A stretch of DNA of 64,000 nucleotides from Paraburkholderia ultramafica (lineage in GTDB: Bacteria > Pseudomonadota > Gammaproteobacteria > Burkholderiales > Burkholderiaceae). Location of the stretch: the NCBI RefSeq assembly GCF_902859915.1, contig NZ_CADIKK010000021.1, positions 1 to 64,000 of the forward strand. Reading direction: 5' to 3'. The position numbers and the translations under genes were made by a program. The notes beneath the pieces were generated by a model that saw nothing but the letters and a program-made list of their open reading frames with translations, had not been told where the DNA came from and did not search any database. Positions 8,192 to 18,163 of the stretch are shown one piece after another (positions within the stretch are counted from its first letter, which is position 1; each line of letters begins with the position of its first letter).

Positions 8192-9472
8192 TTAAACGGC
8201 GGCCGGTTCTTTGACCGCCACGTCGCCACGCAACGCGGCATTCAGCTTTTTGCGGTCCAGTTCCTTTTCCCATGCCGACACCACCACGGTCGCCACGCCG
8301 TTGCCGACGATGTTGGTCAGTGCACGGCATTCGCTCATGAAGCGGTCGATGCCGAGAATCAGCACCATGCCCGACAGCGGAATGGTCGGCACCACGGCCA
8401 GCGTCGCGGCCAGCGTGATGAAGCCCGCACCCGTCACGCCGCTCGCGCCCTTCGAGGTCAGCATCGTCACCGCCAGCAGCGTGAGCTGCTGCATCCACGT
8501 GAGCTCGGTGTTGGTCGCCTGGGCGATGAACAACACGGCCATCGTCATGTAGATGTTGGTGCCGTCGAGGTTGAACGAATAGCCGGTCGGCACCACGAGG
8601 CCCACCACCGAGCGCGAGCAGCCGAGCTTTTCGAGCTTCAGCATCAGCTGCGGCAGCGCGGCTTCGGACGAGCTCGTGCCGAGCACGATCAGCATCTCTT
8701 CCTTGATGTACGCAACGAAGCGCAGGATGTTGAAGCCCACCATGCGCGCAATGATGCCGAGCACGACCACTACGAACACGATCGAGGTCAGATAGAACGT
8801 GCCGATCAGCTTGAGCATCGGCAGCAGCGAGCCGATGCCGTACTTGCCGATCGTGAACGCCATCGCGCCGAACGCGCCGATCGGCGCCAGCTTCGTGATG
8901 ATGCGCACGATGCCGAACAGGATATGCGAGAGCCCCTCGATGAAGTTCGTCACGACCTTGCCCTTCTCACCGGCCGTCGCGAGTACCGCGCCGAACAGCA
9001 GCGCGATCAGCAGGATCTGCAGGATTTCGCCTTGCGCGAAAGCCGACGCGAGCGTGTCCGGGATCAGGTGCATCAGGAAGTCGACGGTCGTCTGGCCGTG
9101 CGCTTTCGCGGCATACGACGCGACCGCTTTGCCGTCGAGCGTGGCCGGGTCGATGTTGAAGCCGGCGCCGGGTCGCAGCAGGTGCGTGGCGGCGAGGCCG
9201 AGCACCAGCGCGAAGGTCGAAACGATTTCGAAGTACAGCAGTGCCTTGCCGCCGACGCGCCCGACCTTCTTCATGTCTTCCATGCCGGCGATGCCCGTCA
9301 CCACCGTGCAGAAGATGATCGGCCCGATCACCATCTTGATCAGCTTGATGAAGCCGTCGCCGAGCGGCTTCATATCGACGGCGAGGTTCGGGTAGAAATG
9401 CCCGAGTGCGATACCGATGATGATCGCCACGATCACCTGGACGTACAGCACTTTATAGAAAGGTTTCTTCAC
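8192..9472 (-). CDS. dctA: C4-dicarboxylate/proton symporter DctA
   Basis: A 426-residue DAACS-family inner-membrane transporter taking up succinate, fumarate, malate and related C4 acids. It carries family signatures including SSSEAALPQLM and the VPTGYSFNLDGTNIYMT segment. I chose a GTG start (KKPFYKVLYVQVIVAI follows) because it matches the family N-terminus and has an AGGAAC ribosome-binding site. Extending to the upstream ATGs would place the start inside or above the predicted promoter. It is followed by dctB and dctD on the same strand after 130 bp. Confidence 0.93.
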   Translation of the reverse strand: MKKPFYKVLYVQVIVAIIIGIALGHFYPNLAVDMKPLGDGFIKLIKMVIGPIIFCTVVTGIAGMEDMKKVGRVGGKALLYFEIVSTFALVLGLAATHLLRPGAGFNIDPATLDGKAVASYAAKAHGQTTVDFLMHLIPDTLASAFAQGEILQILLIALLFGAVLATAGEKGKVVTNFIEGLSHILFGIVRIITKLAPIGAFGAMAFTIGKYGIGSLLPMLKLIGTFYLTSIVFVVVVLGIIARMVGFNILRFVAYIKEEMLIVLGTSSSEAALPQLMLKLEKLGCSRSVVGLVVPTGYSFNLDGTNIYMTMAVLFIAQATNTELTWMQQLTLLAVTMLTSKGASGVTGAGFITLAATLAVVPTIPLSGMVLILGIDRFMSECRALTNIVGNGVATVVVSAWEKELDRKKLNAALRGDVAVKEPAAV

Positions 9473-9883
9473 GATGGTTCCTGCTAGGGGGATGAGCACA
9501 AGGCCTGCCACACTGCGCATCATGCGAGCGAATAGTCGTCACGCCTGTGCGCGGCATTAGGCCGCGACAAGACGACGAATTCAGAAATACCGGGAAGGGA
9601 AATCAGACATCGTTGTCTCCTTGCTTTAGTTGTCGGTCCGTTGCGGCCGCGCGATCTGTTTCGCAAGGTCAATGCCAGCTTGATGCCCGGGCGATCTCCT
9701 TGATTTTTATGGATTTATTATCTCATTAATACGCATGCCGTCCGGGATTCCGGAAATCCGGACAAGATCTGTCGGGGAATCCGGAATTCGTCGAGGCGAC
9801 ATCCTCGGGAAAACCCCAAGGGATTTGCGGATGCCCGATCCGCGCGTTCGCGTCTGCGGGCCAATGAGTCAACCAGCCGGTTC
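9473..9883. other. dctA upstream control region
   Basis: About 410 bp between dctA and the end of the ABC ATPase gene. Besides the promoter at 9496-9510 it has GC-rich dyads: around 9738-9760 (GATTCCGGAAATCC) and a related copy near 9776-9792 (GAATCCGGAATTC). These could be activator sites or part of a terminator for the ABC operon. No gene seen. Confidence 0.45.
9496..9510 (-). promoter_or_regulatory. Sigma-54 (-24/-12) promoter candidate for dctA
   Basis: The minus strand reads TGGCAGGCCTTGTGC, with GG-N10-GC spacing and eight of ten conserved RpoN bases. Transcription would begin near 9484, only about a dozen bases before the GTG, leaving just the ribosome-binding site in the leader. DctD neighbours encode the matching activator. 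Confidence 0.65.
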
Positions 9884-10954
<1,071 letters not shown>

Positions 10955-10966
10955 GATTCGCTGCCT

Positions 10967-11008
10967 CAGTGCGTCAAACCCAGTCCGTCAAACTCAGTGC
11001 GTCAAACT
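10967..11008. repeat. Three tandem 14-bp repeats at the permease/ATPase junction
   Basis: Units CAGTGCGTCAAACC, CAGTCCGTCAAACT and CAGTGCGTCAAACT lie head to tail at 10967-10980, 10981-10994 and 10995-11008. The rightmost unit contains the stop codon of the permease, so the repeat extends the intergenic spacer of the operon. Confidence 0.85.
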
Positions 11009-11793
11009 CTCTGGCCGCTCAACGCGCGGGCCGAGCCGAATACCTGGATCAAACCCATCGACGCCCACGTGATCGCAAACGCAATGATCGCGAGCGCCGA
11101 TGGCTCATAGGCGCGGTTCGCACCGATCAATTGCAGATACGGGCCGAACGCGGGCCGGTCAAGCAGGCTCGCCAGTGTGAACTCGCCGATCACCACCGCA
11201 AAGGTCAGAAACGCGCCGGACAGGATGCCCGAGCGAATATTCGGGAAGATCACCTTGAACAGAATCGTCGGCCAGTTCGCGCCGAGGCACTCGGCCGCTT
11301 CGGTGAGCGAGCGCACGTCGACCGCGCGCAGGCCGGCATCGACCGCGCGGTACATGTACGGCAGCGACAGCGTCACGTAGCCGAACACCAGCAGCAGATC
11401 GGTGGTGCGCTCGTGACCGGTGAGCGGCAGAATCGAACTGCTGTTATAGATGCGCAGATAGCCGAACACAATCACGATGGCCGGCACCACCAGCGGCAAC
11501 AACGTGATGAACTCGACGATCGGCCGCAGCTTCGGCAAACGCAGCTGCACCCAGTAGGCGGTCGGCACCACCAGCAACACGCCGACGACGATCGTCAGGA
11601 TTGCCATCAGAATCGAATAGCCGAACGAGGCCTGAAAATGCGGATCGGCCAGCACGACGCGATACGCCTCGAAGCTGTACGTGCCGCGCTTCATCCGCAG
11701 ACTGAACTCGAACGTCGCGATCAACGGAATCAGAAAGTACAGCGAGCCGACGATCACCGCGGTCCACGCCCCCACCCGCGACTGGCTTTTCAT
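11002..11793 (-). CDS. ABC transporter permease, second subunit
   Basis: A 263-residue inner-membrane permease with about six helices and a binding-protein-dependent transport loop (EAAECLGANWPTILFKVIFP), the EAA motif that docks onto the ATPase. It starts with an ATG overlapping the stop of the first permease by 4 bp (ATGA), so the two are translationally coupled. It resembles PotC/PhnV-type permeases. Confidence 0.9.
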   Translation of the reverse strand: MKSQSRVGAWTAVIVGSLYFLIPLIATFEFSLRMKRGTYSFEAYRVVLADPHFQASFGYSILMAILTIVVGVLLVVPTAYWVQLRLPKLRPIVEFITLLPLVVPAIVIVFGYLRIYNSSSILPLTGHERTTDLLLVFGYVTLSLPYMYRAVDAGLRAVDVRSLTEAAECLGANWPTILFKVIFPNIRSGILSGAFLTFAVVIGEFTLASLLDRPAFGPYLQLIGANRAYEPSALAIIAFAITWASMGLIQVFGSARALSGQRV

Positions 11794-12728
11794 CGACGCC
11801 CCCGTTCGGCGCGCGAACGCAGCCAGATGTAGCCGCCGTTCGACAGGCCGGTCACGAGCACCATCCCCAGCGCGAGCGCGTAGCCGAGGTTCGGGTTGTG
11901 CATCACGTCGCCGCGAATCTGCGCGAACAGCAGGATCGGCACGATGTTCAGCGAACTGCCGGTCAGCGCGTAGGCCGTGGCGACCGCGCCGAACGCATTG
12001 GCGAACAGCAGCAGCGTCGCGCCGAGCACGCTCGGCCACAACACCGGCAGCGCGACGTAGCGCCAGTATTGATAGGCGGTGCCGCCAAGGCAATCGCAGG
12101 CTTCGCGCCATTCGCGCTTCAGGCCGTCGAGCGCGGGCGTGACGATCAGCACCATCAACGGAATCTGGAAGTACAGATAAGTCAGCGTCAAACCGGAGAA
12201 ACTCAGGATGCTGAATCCCGTCGCGTACAGATTGAAGCCGAGATACTTCTTCAGCAGCACGGTGACGAGCCCGACGCGCCCCAGCGTGCAGATGAACGCG
12301 AACGCGAGCGGCACGCCGGCAAAGTTCGACGCGACACCGGAAAACGTCATCAAGGTCGGACGAATCCAGCCCGGCAGTTTGCCCTGCACCGCCGCCCACG
12401 CGAGCAGCGAACCGATCAGCGCGCCGCCGAGCGCGGACGCGGCGCTCACCTTGAAGCTGATCCAGTACGCGTCGATCACGGTCGGCTGCAGCAGATCGCG
12501 GAAATTGGCGAGCGTGAAGTGGCCTTGCGAATCCTGGAACGCGCCGACCATCAGGAAGCCGGTCGGCAGAATCAGGAACATCAGCGCGAACATGAAGAAC
12601 GGCACCACGCCGATCCACGCGAGCCATTGCGACGCGCGGCCCGGACCGTCGATGCGAGGCGTGGGTGTGGGCACAGGCGGAACCAGCAATTCCGCCTGCA
12701 CCGACCCGGCATCCGATGAAGCGCTCAT
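11790..12728 (-). CDS. ABC transporter permease, first subunit
   Basis: A 312-residue permease. A Pro-rich cytosolic N-terminus (about 1-35) precedes the first helix (WLAWIGVVPFFMFALMFLIL) and further transmembrane segments. The EAA loop reads EACDCLGGTAYQYWRYVALP. It resembles PotB/PhnU-type subunits. It lies 139 bp downstream of the disrupted binding-protein gene and should pair with the second permease to form the channel. Confidence 0.9.
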   Translation of the reverse strand: MSASSDAGSVQAELLVPPVPTPTPRIDGPGRASQWLAWIGVVPFFMFALMFLILPTGFLMVGAFQDSQGHFTLANFRDLLQPTVIDAYWISFKVSAASALGGALIGSLLAWAAVQGKLPGWIRPTLMTFSGVASNFAGVPLAFAFICTLGRVGLVTVLLKKYLGFNLYATGFSILSFSGLTLTYLYFQIPLMVLIVTPALDGLKREWREACDCLGGTAYQYWRYVALPVLWPSVLGATLLLFANAFGAVATAYALTGSSLNIVPILLFAQIRGDVMHNPNLGYALALGMVLVTGLSNGGYIWLRSRAERGRR

Positions 12729-12867
12729 TGCTCACCCTTGGGGCTTTCTGGCTAACGCGGCGCGCCGCCGTTCACGAAGAGTGGCGCGCGCGACGGCAAA
12801 ACTTCTCGTTACGGTTCGACGTCGCGGCGCATGTGCTGCGCCGCCGCGACGACTTCAGCCACGCCGC

Positions 12868-13980
12868 TTACTTGACGTTCGCGCCGACCGCTTCGTCCCA
12901 GTGCTTCGTGATGGTTTCCTTGTACGCGTCCTGTTGGGACAGCGTCGGGAACACCACATTCTTGTACGATGACGGCGGCGGCAGCTTGTCGAGCAGCGCT
13001 TGCGGCACCTTCTTCGCGGCCACCAGTTCGTTGTAGCGCATCGGGTGACAGTAGCCCGTCAGCCAGCCGATCTGACCTTCATCCGAGTACAGATATTCCA
13101 TCCACAGCTTGGCTGCGTTCGGATGCGGTGCGTACGCGCTGATTGCCTGCACATACACGCCGGCGAGCACGCCCGTTTTCGGAATCACCACCTGCACCTT
13201 CGGATTGCCTTTCAGCGTGTCGCGATCGGCGAGCGCGTTGTAGTCCCAACGCACGATGATGGGCGTGGTGCCTTGCGCAAGCGACGCGGCCTTGCCGATC
13301 ACCGGCACGAAGTTGCCGCTCTTGTTCAGGTCGGCGAAGTATTTGAGGCCGGCCTGGTCGGCCTTGCTCGCGTCGCCCTTGCTGTTCGACAGACCGGCCG
13401 CGTACACGGCCTGGATCGCCTGATTCGCCGAGCGCGGGTCGCCGGCCAGCGAGACGGCGTTCTTGTAGTCGGACTTGAGCAGATCGCTCCAGTCGGACGG
13501 CGCCTTGTCGATCATGTCGGCGTTCACTTCAAACGACAGCACGCCGTAGTAATCGCCATACCAGTAGCCGTCGGCATCTTTCGAGTCCGCGGGGATCGCG
13601 TTCCACGTTGCGACCTTTTATGGCTGCAGCAAGCCCGCAGCCTTCGCCGACGGACCGAACGACAGGCCCACGTCGATCACGTCCGGCGCCTGCGGACCCT
13701 TGTTGCCCTTGTTCGCCTTGATGGCTTCGATTTCGTCGCCCGAACCCGCATCGGGATTCAGTTCGTTGATCTTGATGCCATACTTCTTCTGAAAGCCAGC
13801 GACCAGTTGCCCGTAGTTGCACCAGTCGTGCGGCAACGCGATCACGGTGAGCTGGCCTTCCTGCTTCGCGGCGGCGATCAGTGCGTCGAGTGGCGCGGCC
13901 GAAGCGCTGCCGACGCCGGCGGCGGCGACACCCGCAACGGCCGACATCGAAAGTAAACGAGCTAACGCGGTGCGGTTCAT
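12868..13980 (-). pseudogene. ABC transporter periplasmic binding protein, interrupted by an in-frame TAA
   Basis: Two open frames in the same phase together make one ordinary extracellular solute-binding protein (Fe/polyamine/AEP type) of about 370 codons. It starts MNRTALARLLS with a signal peptide ending ASA and a GGGGAAGA ribosome-binding site. Codon 121 (13618-13620) is TAA between LLQP and KVATWNAIPADSKD, where a Tyr codon (TAC) would give the smooth family-like string GLLQPYKVATW. No frameshift is present. The product as written is a 120-residue fragment. The downstream half has no good start signal of its own. Either a recent null mutation or a sequencing error. Confidence 0.85.
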
Positions 13981-14085
13981 AGTCTTCCCCATCCTCTGCC
14001 GAAATTGCTACGTTTGGAAACTTTCTGATTCGGGCTCCAGCGCGCGCGCCGGCAGCCGAGCCGCGCTCGCGCGCCTGCGTCATGT

Positions 14086-14871
14086 TCAGGCCGGGTCCGC
14101 CGGCATCGACAGCATGTCGTGTTGCAGTCTGTCGAGGCGATCCGTGCAAATCATGTCGACGCCCCATTGCGCGAGCAGTCGCGCACGCGCCGGGTTGTTC
14201 ACCGTGTAGGCCAGCACGCGCAACCCGGCCGCGCGGATCTGCGCGACCAGCGGCTCGCTCAGATACCGGTGGCTCGCATGCAGCGACACGCAGTCCAGTT
14301 CGCGAACGATGCGCAGCCAGTCCGCCGGCACCTCTTCGAACAGCATGCCGCGTGGCAGCGACGACGCGGCGTCGCGCGCGGCGGCAAGCGCGTCGAACGA
14401 AAACGACGACAACAGCGGCGGCGTCTGCCCTTGCCATAACGTCAGCGCGCCGTTTGCCACCAGCGTCCCGGTGAGCGCTTCGCGACCTGGGCACGGTTTG
14501 ATTTCGATGTTGGCGGCAATGCCGTCGCGCGCGCACCGCTGCGCCGCGTCGGCGACGGTCGGCAGGCGTGTGCCGGCGAATTGCGGCCCGTGCCACGCGC
14601 CGGCGTCGAGCGCGGCCAGTTGCTGCCACGTGTGCGCGGCGGCGGCGCCGTGGCCGTTGGTGGTGCGATCGAGGGTGTCGTCGTGCAGCAGAAAGAGCTG
14701 GTTGTCGGCGGACAGCTTGGCGTCGAATTCGACCATGCGGTAGCCATAGCGCACGCACGCGTCAAAACCGGCCAGCGTGTTCTCCGGCGCCAGCGTGCCG
14801 CCGCAGCGATGCGCGACCAGCCGCGGATAAGGCCATTCTGCGGATGAACCGCGATCAATCCCGTTTGCCAC
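14086..14871 (-). CDS. Glycerophosphodiester phosphodiesterase (UgpQ-like)
   Basis: A 261-residue cytosolic GDPD-family enzyme hydrolysing glycerophosphodiesters to glycerol-3-phosphate and an alcohol. Motifs: VAHRCGGTLAPENT near the N-terminus (catalytic His and metal-binding Glu), the HDDTLDRTTNG block and NIEIKP. No signal peptide. It uses a GTG start preceded by GGAAGGTGA. It is the first gene of the leftward ABC operon, which suggests the importer brings in a phosphodiester or related compound; this is inference from context. Confidence 0.9.
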   Translation of the reverse strand: MANGIDRGSSAEWPYPRLVAHRCGGTLAPENTLAGFDACVRYGYRMVEFDAKLSADNQLFLLHDDTLDRTTNGHGAAAAHTWQQLAALDAGAWHGPQFAGTRLPTVADAAQRCARDGIAANIEIKPCPGREALTGTLVANGALTLWQGQTPPLLSSFSFDALAAARDAASSLPRGMLFEEVPADWLRIVRELDCVSLHASHRYLSEPLVAQIRAAGLRVLAYTVNNPARARLLAQWGVDMICTDRLDRLQHDMLSMPADPA

Positions 14872-15267
14872 GTCTCGTCACCTTCCAGATAGAGCGGTTG
14901 AGTTTGCTCCCGACACGTTGCGGGCCGCCGCTGCCTCCAGCGCGGCCTCGATGCACGCTGCGCGGCGTGCCGGCTTCACACGCGAGTCCCGCGCGTAGTA
15001 TCGCGCTTAGGCAAACGCGGCGATAGTCCGACGAATCGCGCATGCGTCGACGGCTTCAGGTTGCAAGATCATGGTCAGGATGACGAAGCGTGCAATATTA
15101 TTGATCTGCAAAGGCTAAGTTGAAATACACAAAGTTGCAAGCTGCCAAAAAAATACAACACAAACCGGCTAAAGTAGTAGGCTTGACATCGTTTGGACAC
15201 ACATCCGTGCCCACGATGTCACCGAAAATACCGGCAATCAACGCGCGCACTCATCCAGGAAAAAGGC
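14872..15267. other. Divergent promoter region between the GDPD/ABC operon and the DeoR gene
   Basis: About 395 bp. The part 15090-15190 is AT-rich, with repeated CAAAGTTGCAA- and ACACAAA-like words and a TTGACA at 15183-15188 facing the regulator gene. The regulator probably binds here, but I cannot define an operator. No gene seen. Confidence 0.45.
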
Positions 15268-16038
15268 ATGTGGCAGGAAGACCGTCATCAGAGAATCCGC
15301 GCACTGCTGTCCACGCTGCAACGCGTGTCGACCGAACGGATCATGGCGGAGCTCGGGGTGTCGCGCGAAACCGTGCGGCGCGATCTGCTCGACCTCGAAG
15401 CGCTGGGTGAACTTCGGCGCGTGCATGGCGGCGCGATCAAGCCCGCCGACGAAGCGCCGATTGCCGAGCGTGCCCACCTGCGCGTCAAATCCAAGACGGC
15501 GATCGCGAAGGCGGCCGTCGGTTTGATCGCGAGCGGCCAGACGCTTTTCATCGACGCGGGCACGACTACCGCGGCGCTCGCCGAAGAGCTGGCAAAACTG
15601 GCGAATCTGACGATCGTCACCAATTCGATCGACGTCGCGCTGAAAATGCGCGGCGCGGTGGAGCAAGCCGAGGCAGCGAACGAAGTCATCCTGCTGGGCG
15701 GTTCGATCAGCGACCGCACGATGGCGACCACCGGCGCCACCACCGTGCTCGACATCCAGCGCTATCGCGCGGACCTGGCGCTGCTGTCGCCGGTCGGCGT
15801 CGATCACCGGCATGGCGCGACCAATTACGATCACGCGGAAACCGAAGTGGCGCGCGCGATGGTCGCCAATGCGGACCGCGTGGCGATCCTCGCCGACTAC
15901 AGCAAGATCGGCCAGCGCAGCCGCATTTCGTACTGTCCGGTCGAGCGGATCGACGTGCTCGTCACCAATAAAAAGGCGGCCGAAGCCAGCGGCTTTGCTG
16001 CGCTGAAAAAGAAGCTGGAAGAGATCGTTCTGGCTTAG
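15268..16038 (+). CDS. DeoR/GlpR-family transcriptional regulator
   Basis: A 256-residue regulator. The N-terminal DeoR helix-turn-helix (about 5-60, ERIMAELGVSRETVRRDLLD) is followed by the DeoRC sensor domain with the phosphosugar-binding signature FIDAGTTTAALAEEL. Start chosen at MWQEDRHQRI after an AGGA site. It is divergent from the GDPD/ABC operon and closely resembles GlpR-type repressors that answer to glycerol-3-phosphate or sugar phosphates. GDPD produces glycerol-3-phosphate, so a repression loop is plausible. Confidence 0.88.
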   Translation: MWQEDRHQRIRALLSTLQRVSTERIMAELGVSRETVRRDLLDLEALGELRRVHGGAIKPADEAPIAERAHLRVKSKTAIAKAAVGLIASGQTLFIDAGTTTAALAEELAKLANLTIVTNSIDVALKMRGAVEQAEAANEVILLGGSISDRTMATTGATTVLDIQRYRADLALLSPVGVDHRHGATNYDHAETEVARAMVANADRVAILADYSKIGQRSRISYCPVERIDVLVTNKKAAEASGFAALKKKLEEIVLA

Positions 16039-16412
16039 GCGCGGCGCCTGTTTCTTCACGTGCATCGTATCGAGCGCGCGCTTGCGCAAGCTGGCCATTC
16101 GGAGGATTGACCGCGGCTTGTCAGTAGCAGGATGATCCTGGCGTTGCCCACGCTTCGCGTTCCTATGGTCGCCCTTCTTAGCCGCTTGAGCTGGTTGTTC
16201 TTTAACGTCGGCGTGCCGGTCTTCGCGCCGATCGCACTGCTGCCTCTAGTGAATTTCTCGCGCTTTTATCGGCCCTCGTCGAAAGGCATCGCGATGCGCT
16301 CGGTGCAAGATGGGCAGCTTCCAGCAAGGTGTCGATTGACTGCTTTTCCATGGGGCTGTCTCCATCCCGTTGTTAACAGCACTACGCGTGCGCCGCGAGG
16401 CTTGTCCGGATC
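16039..16412. other. Junction region with remnants of two genes
   Basis: No complete gene. On the plus strand from 16165 a short frame reads like the start of a small membrane protein (MVALLSRLSWLFFNVGVPVF) and loses that character near 16320. On the minus strand an ATG at 16351, preceded by a GGAG-type site, opens MEKQSIDTLLE and runs into unrelated sequence at about the same point. Two truncated 5' ends meeting near 16320 suggest a deletion or recombination joint. Both fragments are weak calls. Confidence 0.35.
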
Positions 16413-17477
16413 TCATATCGACCTGAACAGCGGGCTTTTCGCGAGGGCTTCGGCGCCGTCCGCACTGGTCAGGAACTTCTCCGTATAGAGATCGCGCTCG
16501 AACAGTTGCCCTCGCATCAGCGCTCTGATGGACGCTTCGATCATCACCGGCGGCCCGCAGAGATACGCCTTGTGACCACGAGAATCATTGCCGAAGTGCG
16601 CTTTCGCGGCTTCATGAACAAAGCCGCGAAAGCCGTCCCACGCGGACTCCTCGGCCTCGCTGGACAGCGCGGGGACATACGTGAAGTTCGCATGCCGCTC
16701 CGTCAGTTCAAGAAAAAGCTCGTGATAGTAGAGTTCTGTCCGATCGCGAGCGCCGTACACCAAGGTGATCGGCCGCTCATCTCCGTGTTCGAGCAGATCC
16801 AGCAGCATCGATCGGGGACTTGAAAGGCCCGACCCGCCCGCAATCAGGATCACGGGCTGCGGGTCCGAGGCCCGCACGAAGATTCGGCCGAACGGACCGC
16901 TAACGCGAATTGCGTCGCCAGGCTTCAAACCGTCGTGCAGATAGCCGGTGCCTTTTCCGCCCGGCACCCGCCTGACGTTCAGTTCGATCAGCCTGGAAGA
17001 GCCTGGTGTGCCGGCGAGCGAAAACGCTCGCGGCATGTCTTCACCGGGAATCTGGACGTTCACGTACTGACCGGCCTGAAACTCGATGCCCTCGCCATCC
17101 AGTTCGATGAAGATGCCCTTGATCGTCGGCGTCAGGTCGACGGTCTCTTTCACGCGGCCCGTATGGTCCTTCACCGGGAAGTGACGCGCATCGAGGTCTT
17201 CATCGATGTCCGCCTCGAAGGTGATATCGGATTGCGCCGTCGCGCAGCACGCAAGGCACTTGCGTTCGTCGCGCTCGAAGTCCATCAGCGCGAACGGCGA
17301 CGCGTTGCCGTGCTCGACCTCGCCGTCAGTGACCTGAACCTTGCAGGTCGCACACAGGCCGTGACAGCACGCATGCGGCAGCCAGACGCCGGCCCGCAGG
17401 CACGCGTCGAGGATGGTCTGGTCATCATCGATTTCAATGGTGTGGCCAATCGGCTCGATGGTTACCTGATAGCTCAT
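16413..17477 (-). CDS. dmpP: Phenol hydroxylase reductase component P5 (DmpP-like)
   Basis: A 354-residue NADH reductase matching the length of DmpP. A plant-type [2Fe-2S] domain has Cys37, Cys42 and Cys45 with the fourth ligand in CLACC (74-78). It is followed by an FAD domain (RAFSLAG) and an NAD domain (ILIAGGSGLSSPRSML). In the intact enzyme it passes electrons to the diiron hydroxylase. Here the hydroxylase genes upstream are missing except for a fragment, so the reductase has lost its usual partner in this locus. Confidence 0.9.
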   Translation of the reverse strand: MSYQVTIEPIGHTIEIDDDQTILDACLRAGVWLPHACCHGLCATCKVQVTDGEVEHGNASPFALMDFERDERKCLACCATAQSDITFEADIDEDLDARHFPVKDHTGRVKETVDLTPTIKGIFIELDGEGIEFQAGQYVNVQIPGEDMPRAFSLAGTPGSSRLIELNVRRVPGGKGTGYLHDGLKPGDAIRVSGPFGRIFVRASDPQPVILIAGGSGLSSPRSMLLDLLEHGDERPITLVYGARDRTELYYHELFLELTERHANFTYVPALSSEAEESAWDGFRGFVHEAAKAHFGNDSRGHKAYLCGPPVMIEASIRALMRGQLFERDLYTEKFLTSADGAEALAKSPLFRSI

Positions 17478-17517
17478 TTCAGCTTCTCCCTGGTTCGTGA
17501 TTGCATGAGCCGCTGGT

Positions 17518-17880
17518 CTAGCTGCATGACCCATTGATGCCGGACAGACCGGGCGTGCGAAAGCGAAGCACCGCCTTGTGCTGCAATCCGTTTTCTGCGA
17601 GCGTTCGGTCGAACTTGGGTGCAAAGCGTTCGTTGGACCGCAACCATTCGATCTCCCCGATTGCGACCTTGCTCCAGTCCGGATGCGACGCATAGATACC
17701 CGCAATGACTTCGTTGGCGAGCGTGGCGAAGGTCATCTCCGCCGGGACTGGGATGCAGTGAGGCGCGCAGAACATCAGATGGTCTTCCCAGCCGATAAAC
17801 AGCAACCGGTTGCCGTGAAAATTCTCTTCACGGTCTTTCACTTCGCCCTGATAGCCTTCATTGAGTGCGATAACTGGCAT
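17518..17880 (-). CDS. dmpO: Phenol hydroxylase component P4 (DmpO-like)
   Basis: A 120-residue protein matching the small P4 subunit of multicomponent phenol hydroxylases (MPVIALNEGYQGEVKDREEN; GNRLLFIGWEDHLMFCAP). It belongs to the (alpha-beta-gamma)2 oxygenase. It lies 40 bp before dmpP and 36 bp after the dmpN fragment, the normal N-O-P order. Confidence 0.9.
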   Translation of the reverse strand: MPVIALNEGYQGEVKDREENFHGNRLLFIGWEDHLMFCAPHCIPVPAEMTFATLANEVIAGIYASHPDWSKVAIGEIEWLRSNERFAPKFDRTLAENGLQHKAVLRFRTPGLSGINGSCS

Positions 17881-17916
17881 GACTTGTCTCCTGTGGGATT
17901 CGATCGACGTGCGCGT

Positions 17917-18163
17917 TCAGGCGGTCTTATTCGCGTGTGTATCGGCGGGTGCGATTTCCCGCGTCTCTTCTCCGCCGTGACTGGGTTTGCCGGTCCAGCG
18001 CAGCCAGTTCTTCCTGTCCGGCGAATCCTCGAATTCGTGACCGTCTTCGCCTGCACTGATGTGGTAATAGCGCAGCACTTCGGCCAGCGGATCGAAGTCG
18101 GCTGCGGTGGAGTCGGCATCCTGCTCGAAGCAATTGCCCTGATAGATCTGGTGGACAGGCAAT
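17917..18163 (-). pseudogene. dmpN: 3' fragment of phenol hydroxylase large subunit P3 (DmpN-like)
   Basis: Only about 81 C-terminal codons survive (PVHQIYQGNCFEQDADST to the stop), whereas the intact diiron large subunit has roughly 500 residues. The reading frame is closed by a TGA just upstream of the homology, at about 18163, and no start signal precedes it. The diiron-binding part, and dmpK, dmpL and dmpM, are absent. This is the left-over end of a deleted catabolic operon. Confidence 0.82.

Noticed and set aside
8183..9487. A 434-codon open frame antisense to dctA
   Set aside because: The minus-strand product is clearly DctA; this one is His/Arg/Asp-rich without motifs.
12868..13542. 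A separate shorter binding-protein gene starting at the internal GTG
   Set aside because: It is in the same frame as the upstream half, lacks a signal peptide and ribosome-binding site, and begins in mid-domain; it is the 3' part of one interrupted gene.
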